The notes under the pieces were generated by a model that searched no databases, had not been told where the DNA came from, and worked only from the letters and a program-made list of their open reading frames with translations. The position numbers and the translations under genes were made by a program. Shown here in pieces: positions 1-57,103 of a stretch of DNA of 64,000 nt. The DNA comes from Macrocystis pyrifera (taxonomy: Eukaryota > Sar > Phaeophyceae > Laminariales > Laminariaceae): NCBI GenBank assembly GCA_031763025.1, contig JASSKH010000045.1:1779501-1843500 (forward strand). Reading direction: 5' to 3'. Position 1 is the first letter of the stretch; every line of letters starts with the position of its first letter.

Positions 1-225
1 CTGATCTATATGATGGATATGATCTACATGGTCTACATGGTCTATATGATCTGTATGATCTATCTGATCTATATGGTATACAAGATTTATATGATCTATC
101 TGATCTGTATGATCTATATGATCTGTGTGATCTATATGATCTATATGATGTGTGTGATCTATATGATCTGTATGATGTATATGATCTGTATGATGTATAT
201 AATCTGTGTGATATATATGATCTAT
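1..225. repeat. Tandem repeat of a 9-10 bp ATGATCTRT unit
   Basis: The window opens inside a degenerate tandem array built from TATGATCTAT / TATGATCTGT units, about 22 units long. It creates a spurious Met/Ile/Tyr-rich open frame on the plus strand. The left boundary is outside the window. Confidence 0.9.
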
Positions 226-289
226 CTGTGCGGCGTGTACATCGTTCGCTTTCGATGCTTTCCCGCTTATAGCAGGGCTATACCGTATA

Positions 290-448
290 CCAAACCGGGT
301 GATGAGATAAGATAACACACGGGTGATGAGATGTCACACGGGTAATAAGATGTCACACGGGTGATAATACGTCACACGGGTGATGAGCTACCACACGGGT
401 GATAAGATAGCACAGGGGTGATGATGTATCACACGGGTGATAACCCCC
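290..448 (+). repeat. CACACGGGTGATRAGAT minisatellite, locus 1
   Basis: About eight imperfect 19-20 bp units of the form CACACGGGTGATRAGATRT lie head to tail. The same unit occurs inverted at 7553-7682 and direct at 35395-35695, so this is a dispersed minisatellite and not a local slippage product. Confidence 0.85.
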
Positions 449-600
449 TGGGACGATTCTCGGAGACGATTTTCCCCTAGATAAGGGGATGCACACACAG
501 CAAACAGACCACGGAAAGGAGCGCTTGCGACAGATCTCGCCGAAACCTTTTCACAGACCCATCGCTCGGGCGTTTGCACTCTCTCGCATACTTCGTTTTG
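448..600 (+). repeat. Dispersed repeat E, copy 1
   Basis: It contains CCTGGGACGATTCTCGG, then GATCTCGCCGAAACC, then CCATCGCTCGGGCG. The same three blocks, in the same order, occur at 14905-15066. The last two blocks recur at 35846-35930 and more weakly at 7445-7530. At each locus the repeat lies beside the CACACGGG minisatellite or a poly-C tract. Confidence 0.6.
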
Positions 601-683
601 TCGAGAAGGTCCAATGGGAAATTCATGAGGGGGTGTTGTCGTCTTGTGTACTACCCACGGGTGTTGGAATGCGGGTGTACGGG

Positions 684-716
684 TATATATATATATATAT
701 ATATATATATACGGTA
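684..716. repeat. (TA)n microsatellite
   Basis: An uninterrupted TA dinucleotide run of roughly 15 units sits between GGG and CGG. Confidence 0.95.
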
Positions 717-2158
717 TATACATATCTTCCGCTTGAAAAGGGGGCAAGTGTATTATCTTCCGGTTGGAACGGGGGTTGGCTATAAACCAGTATGATAGGA
801 TATTGTTGTATTGTGCGCTTTCGATTATACCCGCGCTTGGAACACGGCGATATCTGATATCAGAGGCAGTAGGTCACACCGATATCGTAATATGATGCGA
901 TGATGAGGTACCTGGTGTTTCAACAGGGGTTTGTTTTCCGCTTCGAGCAGGGCGGTATATATATATAATTTGTGCCACACCGAAACCGATGATGTCCCGC
1001 GTGAGAACGGGTTGTGATGTTCCAGGTTGGTGTTTGTGTAATACCTTGGTCGCGTTGAAGGTACGGAACATGATGTGTGATGCCGGGTTTACTCTGGTTT
1101 TTGTTCCCCAAGATGCCGGCATCGCATGCCGTCAGAATTGGTGGAGGATGCTATGCATCCTACTGCTTGTACGTGCATCCTACGTCTCGGTAGTTGCGGC
1201 TGGTCTTTCTCGATTGAGAAAAGGGCTGGTTGGCGGGCGCTTGGCTGATTGCAAGCACGCCCCCTGTTCCATGTTTTTTTTTTTGCTTCGTGTTTTTGTA
1301 TTTTCATGTTCTGTACGGGGTACATATCGGTACGCTTTTGCCGGTATGCGTGGTACTGCTGTTTCGTATGTGCACCAGGTTGTGGGGTATACGTTAAAGC
1401 TCGTTGTCCTGTGCCAGGTATTGTCCTGTGCCTTTTCGACCCAACTATTGTACCTATTTTTACTTGTACCTTGTGTTATATATTCGTATACTTCGGAGTA
1501 CCTTTCTGGCATTCCTTTTCGTGTTCTGTAGCAAGTATTCCTTTTTAGGATATCACCGTATTGTTTATTGTTAACCCCACCGCCTATATGTATGGTCATA
1601 CGACTACGGCCATGCATGAGGTCGAGTACATCTCTCGTATCGAGTACACCCCTCCTATATGTGTACCTGGTGTGTATTGGTTGGGTTGGCGACGACACTG
1701 TAAAACACGCCTCTCACTGCTTGAGCTAGACAACCAGGGTACATGCCATTTTTTTTTTATTTTTTTTTTTGTTTTTGGCGGTTACCGCGGGCTGGCGGTC
1801 GAGTTTAGATCATTTTTGTGCGGGGAGAACCTTTAACTCCGCACAAGGGGGATGGTTGTGTATATGGTTAGGCACCCACGAGGCAGTGTTACATAGTAAA
1901 CCCATTGCTGTCTTTGGAAGTAGCCACACCAGCAAATAAATCAATTCGTTGATGCTGACATGCATAAGCAAGAAATTCCGCCCAATAAAGCGGTTGGTAG
2001 TGGGGTACAGCTCACCCTTTATGCGACTCTCCCAACACCTCACGGCGCTTTGCGCTTGGTGCAATCAACAACAAACGATTACGCCCCTGCCGCCTCTTCG
2101 CCCTCCTCTCTTTGTTTCGTGTGTTTCGAAACGCCTACTTCTGTGAACACCCGTGCAG

Positions 2159-46694
<44,536 letters not shown>

Positions 46695-47894
46695 CGCGGC
46701 TACTGCGCTTACTGCGCTCACTGCTGCGCGATAGTGTGTGCGACGTAACAAGCGCTTCGATTTGACGCGATGCCCACCGTTCTGCACGGGCAGGAGGGGG
46801 AGGGGGGGAGGGGGGGGGGGGGGGGGGGGGGGAGAGGGTGGTCGTTCGTCGGTTTCGCGACGTACCGATACGCTTCGCGCGATGTGAATCCTCTGACAAC
46901 GCTCGGTTTATGTGCGGATGTAACGCGGCGCGAATCTGACGCGGTGTGATGACGTGCTAGGCTATGTCCGTCGCTACGGTTAGGCGCTGCGCGATTGTAT
47001 GCTAGCGCCGTGGGATGTGACGTAAGGAGATGGGCGAGACACCTTCATTGGTATATTGCAAGGTCGTCCCTTGTGGTGCTGTTTGGCGTCTTGTGCACCG
47101 CCGGTTTCCAGGCGTCGGGGGTGGGGAGGAGGAGATGGGGGGGGGGGCAGCAGAGGGGGGAGTGAGGGGGGGGAGGGGTCGAGCTCGCAAGCTGTTTTCT
47201 CTCTCTCGACAGTTTTTTTTTGTTTGTTTTTTTTTTTTGTTTGTTTTCTTGTATTTTTTTTCTTTCTTGTTTTTCTCGTTTCTACCTGTCTTTTGTCTTT
47301 TTATGTCTTCTTTTGTTTATTATGTCTCTCTTGTGTCTGTCTCCCTCTGCCAGCATAACGTCGGCGATGGATGTAGGTAGCCCTGTGCGGGATTGGGTTT
47401 CCAGACAGGAGCACAGCGCTTTTTTCCTTTCGGGGGGGGGTTCGTGAGGGTGGGGGATTCGGGTCTGGGGAGCCGGGATCGGCTTTCGCGAAATGGGCAA
47501 GAATCCCAATATATACCAGAAAAAACATAGTTGTTTATTTACGTAGTACGTCTGGGGTTTTTGCGCATCGTGGCTGATGTACGGGACGGGACGGGACGGG
47601 GGGTCAGGGAAGCATGGTACTAAAACGTTTTGGGCGGGTCGTTCGTTCTTATGGTGTTTTTTGTCTTGATGCGGATTACTTGCGTCAGGCACTTCATTGT
47701 CTCCGCTGTTGGTTGTGCTGCATGTTTACATTTGTGGGGCTGTACATTTTGTTTTCGGGGGAAGGGGAAAGGGGTGCTTATTGTGTTGCCCTCGTTGCAA
47801 GCAAGCACGGTGTGTGAGGGTGGTTGGCCCAGGCTGGTTGATGGGTGGGTGCGTGGGCCGGTGGTAGCGTTCAGTTCGACAGATTATAATAAAT

Positions 47895-48330
47895 GGGTCA
47901 GTAGGATTGCCCATTCAGGTGGATGGATGGGGGTGGATGGAGGGATGGACGTTGGGCTGTCTGATGACATGGATGGACGGATGGGCCAGTAGGAATTGTC
48001 CAATTGGATGGATGGATGGATGGATGGATGGCTTGGCCTGTAGGACCGTCCAATCAGATGGATGGATGGATGGATGGCTGGGCCCGTAGGGTGGTCCATT
48101 CAGGTGGATGGATGAATGGCTTGGTCCGTAGGGCTGTCCAATCGGATGGCTGGATGACTGATCCCGTAAGACTGCCCAATCAAATGGGTTGGTGGGTGGG
48201 TGGGTGGATGCTTGGACTTGAGGGAATGTCCAGTCAGGTGGATGGATGGGTGGATGGATGGGCCCGAGGGGGTGTCCAGTCAAATGGGTGGGTGGGTGGG
48301 CGGGGTGGGTGGGTGGATGGGCCCCAGGCG
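47895..48330 (+). repeat. GATGGATGG-based minisatellite, unit about 60 bp
   Basis: Units of the form GTAGGxxxGTCCAATCAGAT followed by (GGAT)n and GGCTTGGCC recur about seven times with substitutions. Confidence 0.85.
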
Positions 48331-48817
48331 GTATGCTTCTATCCCTTCTGTACTGTGCGTTTTCGGCTCGCGCTTCTTTCGCGTTGCGACGATACACGTT
48401 TGGGTGTGGCGCGCGTCCGTTTTTAACCGTTTGCTTACCGCAGTGCCCTTGGGAGCCGCCCGGGTAAGTGATTGTTCTCCTGCTGTTAACGTGTATACCT
48501 GGTGTGTGACTCGCCGGGTACGGAGCTGCTGTATGATTTGTTTTTTTCTACCTCGATGTCTCTCGCCCGCCGTAGTTTTGCTGGCGTCGAGAGCGTACTA
48601 AACGAATTACTTTTCTTTTTGTTTTTGCTATAGCGAGCGTAAGATGCGTATTAAATTCGCGCCTGGTATTTTTGTAAACAGACCGGACCTTCTGTCTCTC
48701 GTGTATTTCTTGACAAGCAGACTGGGTTTATTCTTGTTGGGAGACGGGGGGGGGGGGAGGCGCAAGCGAGCTCGGATGCGATTCGTATCGTCCCTGCTTC
48801 TTGCCCCTTCCCTTCAC

Positions 48818-48818
<1 letters not shown>

Positions 48819-48869
<51 letters not shown>
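48819..48869. repeat. 51-base poly-C tract
   Basis: An uninterrupted C run follows CTTCACT. Confidence 0.95.
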
Positions 48870-48984
48870 TGCCCTTCATCCCCACCAGTTTGTCCTTTAT
48901 GAATGGATGCTCAGCTCACACCAGCATCTAATCATCGCTAGAGGCCCTGCATTATTTTCCACTGACTTGCCCGATTCGATTTTG

Positions 48985-49215
48985 ACATCAGGTCTTGGAT
49001 ATACGATCTTGGATATCAGATCTTCGCCTATCATGTCTTTGGGTATCAGATCTTTGAATGTCAGATCTTTGGATATCACATCTTGGCTATCAGATCTTTG
49101 GATATCAGATCTCGGCTATCGGATCTTGAATATTTTATCTTGGATTCCAGATCTTGGATTTCAGATCTCGGATCTTAGATTTTGGATCTTATCTATTGGA
49201 TCTTGGATGACGGAT
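48985..49215 (+). repeat. GGATATCAGATCTT minisatellite
   Basis: About 13 imperfect 16-18 bp units of TTGGATATCAGATCTTGG with substitutions are present. The reverse strand gives a false Lys/Asp/Leu repeat frame. Confidence 0.9.
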
Positions 49216-51949
49216 AGCGGATGTTGGGCGCGCACCACAATTTTACCGGCCGTATTTATTCATCTGATGCGACGCGGTCGATTGATTTGATTGGCTGTTG
49301 AGGTTTCCTCTTTGGCCCACCAGAAAGCGAACAAGAGCAAGAAGAAAATGTGATGAAAGAGGCGATGGGTGACGGGGAAGCGGGGGTTAGCAGCCTAGAC
49401 GGTGCAGCTCGACGCTCCCTCAAACCCCACCCCTTTTTGTTGGTTGTTTTCTTTTTTCGTCTTCATTGTCGGTGCGTTTTTTTTATTTTTATTCTCGTCG
49501 TGTCTTGTCTTACGACGGAGGAGAGGATGTATGTGCTTGTCCTGTTCTTGATCGCAGTGATGGGAGGGAACGGAGGGCTGAGGTCGGCAAGGAGGGGTGG
49601 GGAGAGAAGGAGGCATTGACGGGAAGGCGGGGGTCGGGGGGGGGGGGGGGGGGGGGTGTAGACGGAGCCAAGCTAGCCATTTGTAGTGGGGTGAGTAAAA
49701 GGCTCGGCTTGGTCTCTCAAGTACACGTATGATAGTGCAGTGCAGAATTTAGCGCTGCAAAACGAATTTCTTGGAATTTTCATTTTTCTGGATATTATGT
49801 TTTTTGTCGCAGTTGCCGACAAAGGGTGGGAGGAGGGGGCAGGGGAGAGGCGAGGTATGAATCCGCGCACTCGAAAGAAGATTGGGTCGAGGTTCTTTCT
49901 TTTTTTTTTTCTCCCGCCGGACCGGTCCGATTCGGTTGGACCATGATAGCTGCTGCCTGGCGTTCTCCCGCGATTTGTTCCCTCGTGTATTGGGCACTGC
50001 CTGTTGGATCTGGATATATATAATGTCTTTATCCTGAGGCGGACTGCGGAAGGGTGTATGGCGGAAGCTTGAGATAATATAGTACTAGGGTGAGGGAGTG
50101 AGGGAAGGATCGAGGGAGTATGGGCGAGTAAGCAGTGAGCTCGTTTGTGTTGAGCGTCATGGGAAAGGAGAACGATATTGGTACACGGGGGTATTTGCCC
50201 GGGTTATGTTTTCTTGTTTTTTTTTTTTTTTTTCGTTTTTTTTTGTTTTCGTTTTCGTGTCTCTTTTTTTGCTATAAATGATTTCGCTGTGGTTTAAGCT
50301 GTCCTTTGACAAAAGATACGTGAAAAGAGCTGCTGTTGCTTGCCGCTGCTGGCCGAGGGTGGGAGGGGTTCGGGGAGAGACACGGCACCTTTTTCCTTTC
50401 TCGCTTTTGATTGGTTGGTTGGTTGGTTAATTGGGTGTAGCTTTCTGATGCCAGGTTCTTTCTTGTGCAATTGGCTCAGTTTCAATACTATTATTACTAA
50501 ACAATACAGTGGGTGCTCGGCGTCTTTTCGGATCAGACTGGACTGCGCTGGACCATACTGGATCGGACCAGACCTAGTTTTGGGTTCATTTTTTGTTTTC
50601 TTTTCTTCACTATGGTTGTGCTGCGTTGTCGTGGTTCGTTTTGAGACTTTCACTTTGCATCGCCCTCGCTCGCGTTTGATTACTACTATTAATTCTGCGT
50701 CTCTCCTTCTCTTTGGACCATTCTGTTCAGAACGGTCTGCTGTTTCAGAGGTTTCTGCGTCGAGATTCCAGTTTCGAGGGTTCTCTTGTTTCGACGGTCC
50801 TCTTTCCGAATGTTCTCTGTCGATCGTTCTCTTCTGAACGGTCTCTGTGTTGATCGTCGTTTGACATAGGTTTGTAAGGGGTCGGGACCAGTAACTTTTT
50901 TATTATGCATACAGCAGCAGTAGCACATGTTGTTTCATATTTTTCGTGTGACGTGTACAATTATTATGTAGCATTTTTGGCACCAGATACCAAAAGCAGT
51001 AAAGCGACGTAGGTGTGTACATGTATAGACAGACGAAGTGGGGAGAATAGGAGGGGAGGAGAGTGTCATCGTCATGGTCATCATCATCGCGAAGAGATGG
51101 ATCGAATTATATTTTTCTAAATTTTCGTCTCCCGGGTTGTTAATAGTGGTTTTGCTCTACTGTAGACTTGCCCCTAGTACATCGATCGCTACGTAGTGTT
51201 CTACAAGTATGTTAAGGATAATCGCAACTACACTAGTAGTAGTCATGTCTCTGCTACTGTGTGTACCGGTAGGCTGTAAATCCTCACCAGGTAAACTATT
51301 ACTACTACTTGTGTACTAGCCTATGCTATCCTTATTTAAAGCGAGAAATCTAGTCTGTCTCTGTATTTCTCGGTAGGTCCTTCAATATTAAATAGGAAAA
51401 AAAAATGCGCAAGCGCGAGGCAAACCTTGACCCGCGCGCGACTCGCAACTCTGCGATTCTTGAACCACTACAGCAGTACCAAGTACTGAACAGGAGTAGT
51501 AGTGGTAGTGGTGCGCTCTATTTTGTCTACTGCCGATACATACCTACTAAGTTGTGTTAAAAATGTCGGCAACGCCATTCATTCAAGACTCGTTCGCGCG
51601 CGGTCGTCCATGGAATCATAACTAGAAACGTGTACTGGTATCCACTTTCACTGGCCGTTCTTTCTACTCGCCTGTCGTGAGCTCTTCGCGGGCTGATCGT
51701 TCCACAACGTGGCCGGAACCGCCTCCCCCCCACCTTTCCCCCCTGCACAAGTTGGGCGTACGAAAATCCTCGTGGAGACATCGAACAGCAGTGTAGCACA
51801 CACCATGAGGCATACCGAATGGAAAGGTTGACACCTTGAGGGCTTTGCTTCATAGTTCAATGTCTTCCCGAGGAGTTTTTTACGTCCGTCCACAATCTGG
51901 AGGGGGGGGGGGGGGGACGCAGTTTGCCAGCGGTAAAAACCAGGAGTAA

Positions 51950-52260
51950 AGTTAAAAACATGTCCTGCTGGACAAAACGACAAAAACGGTACATTAGTGA
52001 TTTTTGCCAGTTTATGGTACTATTTTTCCCAACTATTATAGGAAATCAAGGTACACCAAACTCAAGTTTTGTGACGTTTTCTGTCAAAGTATACCGTTTA
52101 ACGACTGAATATCCGTGTCCGTTCGTCCCAGTCGCAAAAAATGACAAAAAAAAACGGCATACAAGTCAGTGTGCGGTACAAAAAATAAAACGAGGTAATC
52201 AGGGCACACCAAACCCGAGTTAGATGCCGTTTTCTGTCATGGTATACCTTGTTCAGGTAA
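51950..52260 (+). repeat. Imperfect direct duplication, unit about 160 bp
   Basis: CAAAAACGGTACATTAG, GGAAATCAAGGTACACCAAA and GTTTTCTGTCAAAGTATACC are mirrored later by AAAAAACGGCATACAAG, GTAATCAGGGCACACCAAA and GTTTTCTGTCATGGTATACC. Confidence 0.75.
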
Positions 52261-52329
52261 AACACCAATGTCTGGTGTAGCTTATAATTGCGAACAATAA
52301 CCGCGTTCATGAATACAAGCGCTTTCTCG

Positions 52330-53525
52330 TACTCGTGTTCAGACGAATAGTTAAGCGTGGCTTATATTTCTGAAGAAATCTTTCGTTTGTGTGCGTGTGT
52401 GTACTCAGGGCACGGCACCGCGGGCGAGCCCGGCGCCGTCGCGGGTGTTCACGGGTGCTGGCGGGTAGAGGGGGGGTTGCAAGGCGCGCCATCGCCGTTT
52501 CCGTGGCTAGGCGTCGCGTGTGCCTCGAGTCACGAGGGGAGCATGAGTGGGCTGTGTCTCGCCTCCATCTGTGAAATTCTGGGTAGAATTGTAAACTCTG
52601 TAGGAGTCGTTCGGGAGATTGCAAAAAAACATTCAAGTGGTGCTTGTTTTTGCGATTAAGCTGAAGTTCATCGAGAGAGCTACGTAGTCTGAGCACCAGC
52701 TTTGTCGAGCTGACAAACGAGAGCCACGGTGAGCACCGGGCTTCACGCACTGTGGTAGAGAGGGACGAAAGCTTTGCCCCGACCGAATCGGCGGTGAGGT
52801 GGTCGCGTGACGGGCGGGCGGCGTACGAGGCTGAGAGAGAAGCGAGAAGCTTTGCCGTTCGATTTTTTCGTTTTGACCGGTGCAAGGTCTTCCAATCAGG
52901 CAGAAAATTATTACATGAGAGGGGACGGGGATGTTTTTTTTCCCTCGCTTTTTCGTATTCATACGAATAAAAGTCAAGCGTAGCTTATATTTCTGAACTA
53001 ATACCTCCCGAATGAGAAAAATACCAAAAAAGGACGAAACCGACGGAAAACGGTAAGAATCGGCCAAAAAAAAAAAAAAAAAAAAAAAAAAACAACTCGA
53101 AAAAAATGATCAACCAAATCTCCAAAACATGATGAAAAATAATCAAAACTGAGCGAGATATTCGCGAAAAAAAAAAAAAACGGATTAAAACGATAAAAAA
53201 ATCGCAAAAATGGGGTAAATGTCGTGAACTCTTCGAAAACGAACATGCAAGCGGTGCTTTACGTGCGTTTCTATAACTCCGGACCATACGTGCGTACTGC
53301 AAGCTCTGATAAGAACAATCACACAAGCAGGACAAGACTCTACGGAATAAGGTTAAGAATCGGCAAAAATGCGAAAAAATACGCGAACGAAAAAAAACAG
53401 GAAAAAAAAACCCGAGAAAATCGATCGACCAAAACTCCAAAGAGAGTGGAAAATAATTCAAACTGAGCGGGATAATCGCAAAAAACGATTAAAAACGGTG
53501 CCAAATTCGCAAAATTGGGGGTAAA
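52330..53525 (+). repeat. AT-rich imperfect direct repeats
   Basis: TTAAGCGTGGCTTATATTTC at about 52351 recurs as TCAAGCGTAGCTTATATTTC at about 52974. A block with AACGGTAAGAATCGGC, CTCCAAAACATG and CAAAACTGAGCGAGAT at 53047-53160 recurs as GGTTAAGAATCGGC, CTCCAAAGAGAG and CAAACTGAGCGGGATA at 53350-53475. The whole stretch is A/T-rich with many lysine-like AAA runs. Confidence 0.65.
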
Positions 53526-53956
53526 CATCGTGACTTCTACTATATTACTGACCAAGGAAGACCAACGCACTTACTGCTGTACTAGGCTACTACATTAGTG
53601 TTATGATACTGCTTTGTATGAGGTTGAAAGCACGGTAATTACCTGGGTTGAGGCACTGGGAACGTATATGTAGTACTCGGAAGGCGTATCTTAGGTGGAA
53701 ATTTCCAGATGCGCACGAGCTTGGTCTCAGTCTACGCGTGCACGAAAGGAATGAAGCTGCTCTTCTTCCACCTCTAAGCAAGCTTCACACGTGAGTACCA
53801 ACGAGTACCGACCTAATAGGTAAACCTGTCCAGGGATACAAAGTGTCCCGCATGCTTGATCTTAACAAATGGCGTCGACGGTTCGAGTTGTGTTGTCACA
53901 CTTTTTTTTTTGTTTGCTTTCCTATTGTGGAGTAAGTTTGTTCCGGACACTGCACG

Positions 53957-55690
53957 GTGGAGACTCGAGAGGTGGGAGGGTCTGCTTCCCCTCACGGTGG
54001 CGGAGCCACTGAGGCCCAGGGCCCCTCAATGCCCCACCGCCAAAGGCCCGTCGATGTGGATCGAGCGCCTAGTACAACAGGCCAACAAGAGGGGCACGAG
54101 TCTAGGCAGGAGCCCCATGAGAACGACGTGGATCGAGCGCCTTGTTCAACCGACCATGAGGAGAAAGAGCTTCGACCGGAGCCCCTTGACAGGGCCCGAG
54201 CAGCCTCCGCCGGACGGACCTCATCCAAGACCCCTTCTGTGCCTCGCTCGGCTGAGCGAGCTTTGCCGTCCAAGACAACTGGCCACCCCTGCTCCTTAGA
54301 GCGCGTACCAGCCAGGCCTTGGGTCTTGCAGCTTTAACTCCCCACTCGTGCCCTCTGCCGTCCAAGCCACCTAGAAGACCCCGCTCTTCTGAGCGCGTGT
54401 CCAAGCCAGCCCGTGGAGCCAGCTGCGTCTGCTCCGGGCCGGAGCACGTCGGACAAACCTGGACGCAGCGATCTCCACGCAACCAAGCTGCTCTCTTCGC
54501 CGTCAGGTCTACCTGCTTCTGGGCCAGATGAGAGAGTAATTGAGCCTTTTTTTTTTTCGCCTCGCATTCCACTGGTGTCCGACTCTGCTCGTACTCGTAG
54601 GATGCCCACGAGTGATGCTGGCACTCGTGTTTTTTTTTTCGTGCCGCGGCCACACGATGACACACTGAATTTCAGTGTTGAGCCTGCTTCCGGCGGTGCT
54701 CTTGCTACAAACAGAGATCCTGAAATTTACAGTACTGCTCTGCGTTTTCATGCTGCTGTTTGAGGGATCGCTACGGCCGCTCGTGAAATTTTTCCCGCCC
54801 CTCGCCCACAAGACGGCACACTGGATTTCAGTACTGCGCCCGTTTTGCCCGCTCGTGTAACCACCCATGCCGATTCCGCTGGAAATTCCACTACTGCTGC
54901 GAGTTTTCATGCTGCTGTTAGAGGGAGCGCTACGGCTGCTCGTGGAGGTTTCCCGCCCCTCGCCCACAAGACGGCACACTGGATTTCAGTATTGCGCCTG
55001 GTTTGCCCGCTGCTGTAGCCACTCGCGACGATTCCGCCGACAACTCTCGTGCTGATGCGAGTTTTAATACTGCTCTTAGAGGAGACGATGCTTTTGATAG
55101 GCCCTCCAGTACCGGAGTGCCCGCTGCTGTAGCTACCCGCGACGATTCTGCTGAGAATTCTCGTCCTGATGCGAGTTTTACTAATGCTGCTAGAGGAGAT
55201 GATGCTTTTATTAGGCCCTCCAGTACCGGGGACGTACCGAAACCAACTACACTTGCTGTTGGTGCACGTACAAACCGTGACGACCGCCACCATATCGTGA
55301 CGCCTCCTGGGGTCGATGCTCGCTCCCCAAGCATTCGTAACGCCCGCCGAATGGCGCGCCATGCCTTGATCACAGCTATACAAGTTGCTGAAGCACAAGC
55401 CGCGGCTACTGCCACCGCTGTTTCTACGCTCCATGACCCTGAGAACCGCCGTTTCCCGTCCCCCCCTGCCCCGGTGTTCCCCCGTGCCCCGGTGTCGTCC
55501 CCTGCCCCGATGTCGCCCCTTGCCCCCGTGTTCTCCGCCCGCGCCCGCATCAGCATGTCACGGACGGCAAAAGCACCGGAGGAGTCACCCAGCCCAGCCA
55601 GGTCTCCCAGCGGCCTGAGGACTTACGGCTCCTCTCCCTCGTCGGGAGAGAGGACACCCCAGCCCGCGGCCCCACGACTCTGGACAACGC
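53957..55690 (+). pseudogene. Frameshifted low-complexity repeat protein upstream of gag-like segment
   Basis: The plus strand is GC-rich and coding-like but the frame changes several times. Early part: two related units, DVDRAPSTTGQQEGHESRQE and DVDRAPCSTDHEEKELRPEP. Later part: units starting DTLNFSVEPASGGA, DGTLDFSTAPVLPARVTTHA and PAAVATRDDSADNSRADASF, the last repeated in tandem as PAAVATRDDSAENSRPDASF (114-bp DNA units at 55005-55235). No known domain is recognised. It may be the N-terminal region of the retroelement-like protein that follows, or a separate decayed gene. Frame breaks coincide with T, G or C runs, so sequencing error is possible. Confidence 0.4.
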
Positions 55691-55691
55691 C

Positions 55692-57075
55692 GTGGACTTC
55701 GAGCCCCCTGATTCAGAGGACGAGCGGCTGGCTACCGTCAAGGACGCAGGACTGGCGGTCGAGGACCCGGACAGAGTCCAGCCCCCTCCTCCCCGATTAC
55801 CTGGAGCGTGGACCTCCCTCTCGCCGCAGGACCTGGCAGCTGCGTTCCAGCATTGGCTCACCCTTTCGAGCCTCGACGCGGGGACCACAGCACAACGCCC
55901 GGCGCCCGATCAGGCCGACGCTGCCGCGGCCGCGCGGACTCCTGCTGCCGCTGGCAACCACCCCGACGTCGTCGCGACCGAGCGGGCTTTGGCTGTCGCC
56001 GAGGGCTTTGGGGCTGCCTCGGCGACAACGACTAGACGTCGGGCGCAGACGCGCGTGTCGGCCGAGCTCGCGGCGTCAGCTACCGTCCGCGCCTCCAAGG
56101 CTGCCGCCGCTGCCTCCAAGGCTGCCACCGCGGCCTCCGAGGACGCCGCGCGCTCTGTCTCTGGAGCGCAAGACTCCATTTCTCGCGCCAGTGAACCTCT
56201 GCGGGCTGCCCGGGCGAATATCGCCTTCCAGACATGTCGGGCCGCCGAGACAAGGGCCTCAGCTGACAGCCTTCCCCTTGCCGCGACCACGACGAAGGCC
56301 GCTCCATCCCCCACTTCAACCCCCGGCCTTGGTTGGCCCCAAGGACTCGTTTCCCCCCGCCACGATCGTGATAGACGCCCGGACGAAGCGTACCGGGGAT
56401 CTGGATTTCTTCCAGGGGAGTGTCGCTTGCATGGCGGCCGAGCCCAACCCGTGCTTCCCCCCCGAGGCGGCGACCCTGGTGGTCTCTGCCGCTGGCCGCC
56501 TCTGACGCGAGATGCCGGCAGACGACCTCTCCGTCCACGACCCTTGGATCGGGATGGCGGACGATTCCCGGGCGACCCAACAACGCCAAGTGTACACCAT
56601 GGCTCTGGTGGTCAGCCTCCGGAAGGCGCACGGTGCTTCTTCCACCACCGTTTCTTGGCGCAAACCTGCCGCTTATCTCCTCCACTGCAAGCGGCGAGCG
56701 CACTCCGCCCACCAGAGACCCACCTCCCCCACACCGGACCGGATGTTTGGACACCACCCCGCCTCCTCCAGCGGACATCCGGGAGTTGACGCCAGCTCTG
56801 TGGCCCGGGACCGCTCTCGCTGCCGCGCTGGCGACCAGGACCGCCGGCGCCCGAGAGTTGGAGGGGATTCGGCCGGTCCGGACGGCAGGTTCCGCCGGGG
56901 CACGGGCGCGGAAATGGCGGTAGCACGTCTCGGCGAAACAGGGCTGGACGACGGAGAAACCGCGGAAAGGGGAAGGAGAGCTCGAGTGACGGCCGATACG
57001 GCCCAAGGGGAAACTCTTCTCGAGCCAGTTCTCCCAGTTCCTCCTCCGACGGCAACGAAAGAGCCCCGTCCCTGA
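55692..57075 (+). pseudogene. Frameshifted Ala-rich protein segment
   Basis: Readable pieces are DFEPPDSEDERLATVKDAGL to LAFQHWLTL-type helix, then a long Ala-rich helix (VRASKAAAAASKAATAASED), then in another frame TIVIDARTKRTGDLDFFQGS followed by ACMAAEPNPCFPPEAATLVV. A further piece is QRQVYTMALVVSLRKAHG in a third frame. The pieces are collinear and on the same strand as the gag-like segment, suggesting one broken polyprotein. No family is recognised. Confidence 0.35.
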
Positions 57076-57103
57076 GTTTACGGGCGCTACCAGCAAGAGG
57101 CAA

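Larger units (their letters stand above)
1..2158. other. Upstream intron or intergenic stretch without a recognisable exon
   Basis: No exon is recognised here. The stretch holds the ATGATCTRT array (1-225), the CACACGGGTGATRAGAT minisatellite (290-448), a dispersed repeat at 448-600 that recurs near 14.9 kb, a (TA)n run (684-716), a minus-strand copy of a CATGCATG-containing repeat (1586-1625), and T-rich sequence. It ends at the acceptor before the first readable exon at 2159, so at least its right part should be intron of the myosin-like gene. Confidence 0.55.
46695..53950. other. Intergenic stretch without a supported gene
   Basis: It holds poly-G and poly-C runs (about 46801-46832, 48819-48869, 49636-49656), a GGATGG-based minisatellite (47895-48330), a GGATATCAGATCTT array (48985-49215), TTCTC/GTCTC-rich repeats near 50.7 kb, duplicated AT-rich blocks (51.95-53.52 kb), and pyrimidine-rich DNA. 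A small exon-like stretch at 49324-49353 (KANKSKKKM before TGA, after a good CCCACCAG acceptor) could be an alternative 3' exon of the upstream gene. No complete reading frame is convincing. Confidence 0.6.

Noticed and set aside
290-448. CRISPR-like array
   Set aside because: Units are contiguous and degenerate without unique spacers, and the genome is eukaryotic.
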